From Micromonospora sp. MP36 (GTDB lineage: Bacteria; Actinomycetota; Actinomycetes; Mycobacteriales; Micromonosporaceae), in contig NZ_VSFA01000064.1 of the NCBI RefSeq assembly GCF_008119785.1, forward strand, positions 1 through 40,522: a stretch of 40,522 bases of DNA, in the 5' to 3' direction. Each line of letters starts with the position of its first letter. The stretch's first letter is position 1. A program made the position numbers and the translations under genes. The notes beneath the pieces were generated by a model. It worked only from the letters and a program-made list of their open reading frames with translations, ran no database searches and was not told the DNA's origin. Below are positions 39,980-40,522 of the stretch, one piece after another.

Positions 39980-40522
39980 GGTGGTTTCTAGGCTTCAGTG
40001 CAACTGATCTTGGTTGGGCTGGGGGTGCTGGTGGCGAGGCCGGGTGTGTTGACGTTCGGGCATCGGCAGGTGTTGGAGCATCTGTGGGGTTCAGGGCGGA
40101 CGATCACGCAGATCGCGGGCCTGTTAGGGGTGCCGGTGTGCACGGTGTCGCGGGAGGTTGCCCGTTATCACAGTGCGCGGCATGGGACGAAGAACCCGCT
40201 CGGGCGGTCGTTGCCGCCGGGGCGGGCTCGGGCGCCGTATCGGTGGGGGTATCAGGCGCAGTGGGCGCAGCGGCGGGCTGACGCGGCCAGGCGTCGGCCG
40301 AAGGCGTCGAAGCTGGGGATGGGCACGCGGCTGCGGCAGGTGGTGGCGGGGAAACTGGCTCGTAGGTGGTCTCCGAAGCAGATCGCCGCGTGGTTGCGGG
40401 CCACGTTCGCCGACCGGCCGGAGTTGCAGGTGTCCCACGAGACGATCTACCAGGCGATCTACGTGCAGTCGCGGGGGAGCCTGCGGGCCGAGTTGACCCG
40501 GCAGGTGGGGCGTGTCAGATGG
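39980..40522 (+). mobile_element. IS30-family insertion sequence, left part
   Basis: The element contains the transposase gene below and continues past the window. The sequence before the start includes TCAGT-GCA-ACTGA (39995-40007), a short palindrome that could belong to the terminal inverted repeat. The outer boundary and target duplication cannot be set without the right end, so the left limit given is approximate. Confidence 0.5.
39998..40522 (+). CDS. IS30-family transposase, 5' part
   Basis: From GTG 39998 the frame stays open for 175 codons to the window end. The N-terminal helix-turn-helix is GRTITQIAGLLGVPVCTVSREV (residues about 30-50), followed by basic linker and RRWSPKQIAAWLRATF, then the IS30 signature VSHETIYQAIYVQSRGSLRAEL, which precedes the DDE catalytic core (not in the window). 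Start choice is uncertain because several GTG codons lie nearby. Codon use is less strict than in neighbours (GTT, CAT, TCG, GGG) and codon 43 is TTA (40124-40126), a very rare codon in high-GC actinobacteria, in line with horizontal origin. Confidence 0.88.
   Translation, partial: MQLILVGLGVLVARPGVLTFGHRQVLEHLWGSGRTITQIAGLLGVPVCTVSREVARYHSARHGTKNPLGRSLPPGRARAPYRWGYQAQWAQRRADAARRRPKASKLGMGTRLRQVVAGKLARRWSPKQIAAWLRATFADRPELQVSHETIYQAIYVQSRGSLRAELTRQVGRVRW

Noticed and set aside
1..40522. tRNA, rRNA, CRISPR arrays, phage or conjugation genes
   Set aside because: No GGTTCGA-type T-loops in spacers, no evenly spaced direct repeats and no integrase, relaxase, capsid or cas-like proteins were seen.

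Overview
The window is a high-GC actinobacterial chromosome segment. It shows heavy G/C third positions, frequent GTG starts, many four-base ATGA/GTGA gene overlaps, and apparently leaderless genes with TANNNT boxes 6-8 bases before the start. The gene set (fabG1-inhA-ferrochelatase order, MoxR/DUF58/VWA, DUF3097, DUF1023, actinobacterial AsnB) and the recurring AGGGGCC/GGCCCCT intergenic hairpins suggest Micromonosporaceae, most likely Micromonospora or a close relative. That assignment is inference. No rRNA, tRNA, CRISPR array or prophage was seen, and most of the window looks like core chromosome.

Layout. 1-418 (-): a secreted, probably beta-helix protein cut by the window edge. 718-4265: aminopeptidase P (-), divergent from asparagine synthase. 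4375-8428: a PfkB sugar kinase converging on a Bcr/CflA drug exporter with a divergent MarR regulator, then a metallo-hydrolase/FlK-like thioesterase pair. 8543-12283: a PAP2 membrane phosphatase facing two bacterial PH-domain membrane proteins and a small cysteine-rich protein. 12521-15554: a translationally coupled moxR-DUF58-VWA operon, followed by a 27-residue membrane microprotein on the other strand. 15899-20063 (-): two-component kinase and regulator, then a DUF1023 hydrolase and an acyltransferase-3 membrane protein. 20190-23642: fabG, inhA-like fabI, ferrochelatase and a NagD-type HAD phosphatase. 23677-25455: two conserved actinobacterial proteins of unknown function, divergent. 25495-25937: a decayed DUF2975/Xre-regulator pair. 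26022-29987: a serine hydrolase, the NfeD-SPFH pair and a membrane protein with an N-terminal LFSK repeat. 30157-36590: a class A PBP, a GNAT enzyme, a thymidylate-kinase-like protein, a RibD-C reductase, a TrmH methyltransferase and an E. coli-type argG with a strong leaderless promoter. 36655-39915: a Tat-exported serine hydrolase divergent from a PucR regulator. 39998-end: the 5' part of an IS30-type transposase, the only clear mobile element.

Functionally the segment combines envelope building and homeostasis (PBP, PAP2, PH-domain proteins, MoxR system, acyltransferase, exported hydrolases), FAS-II type fatty acid synthesis linked to haem synthesis, and amino-acid metabolism (asnB, argG). 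The most informative non-gene signals are the double-deletion remnant of the DUF2975/Xre module, the unlisted 27-residue membrane ORF, the argG promoter, several clean operator-like palindromes in divergent promoters, and two families of short dispersed intergenic repeats. I did not find a convincing wholly new multi-gene system.
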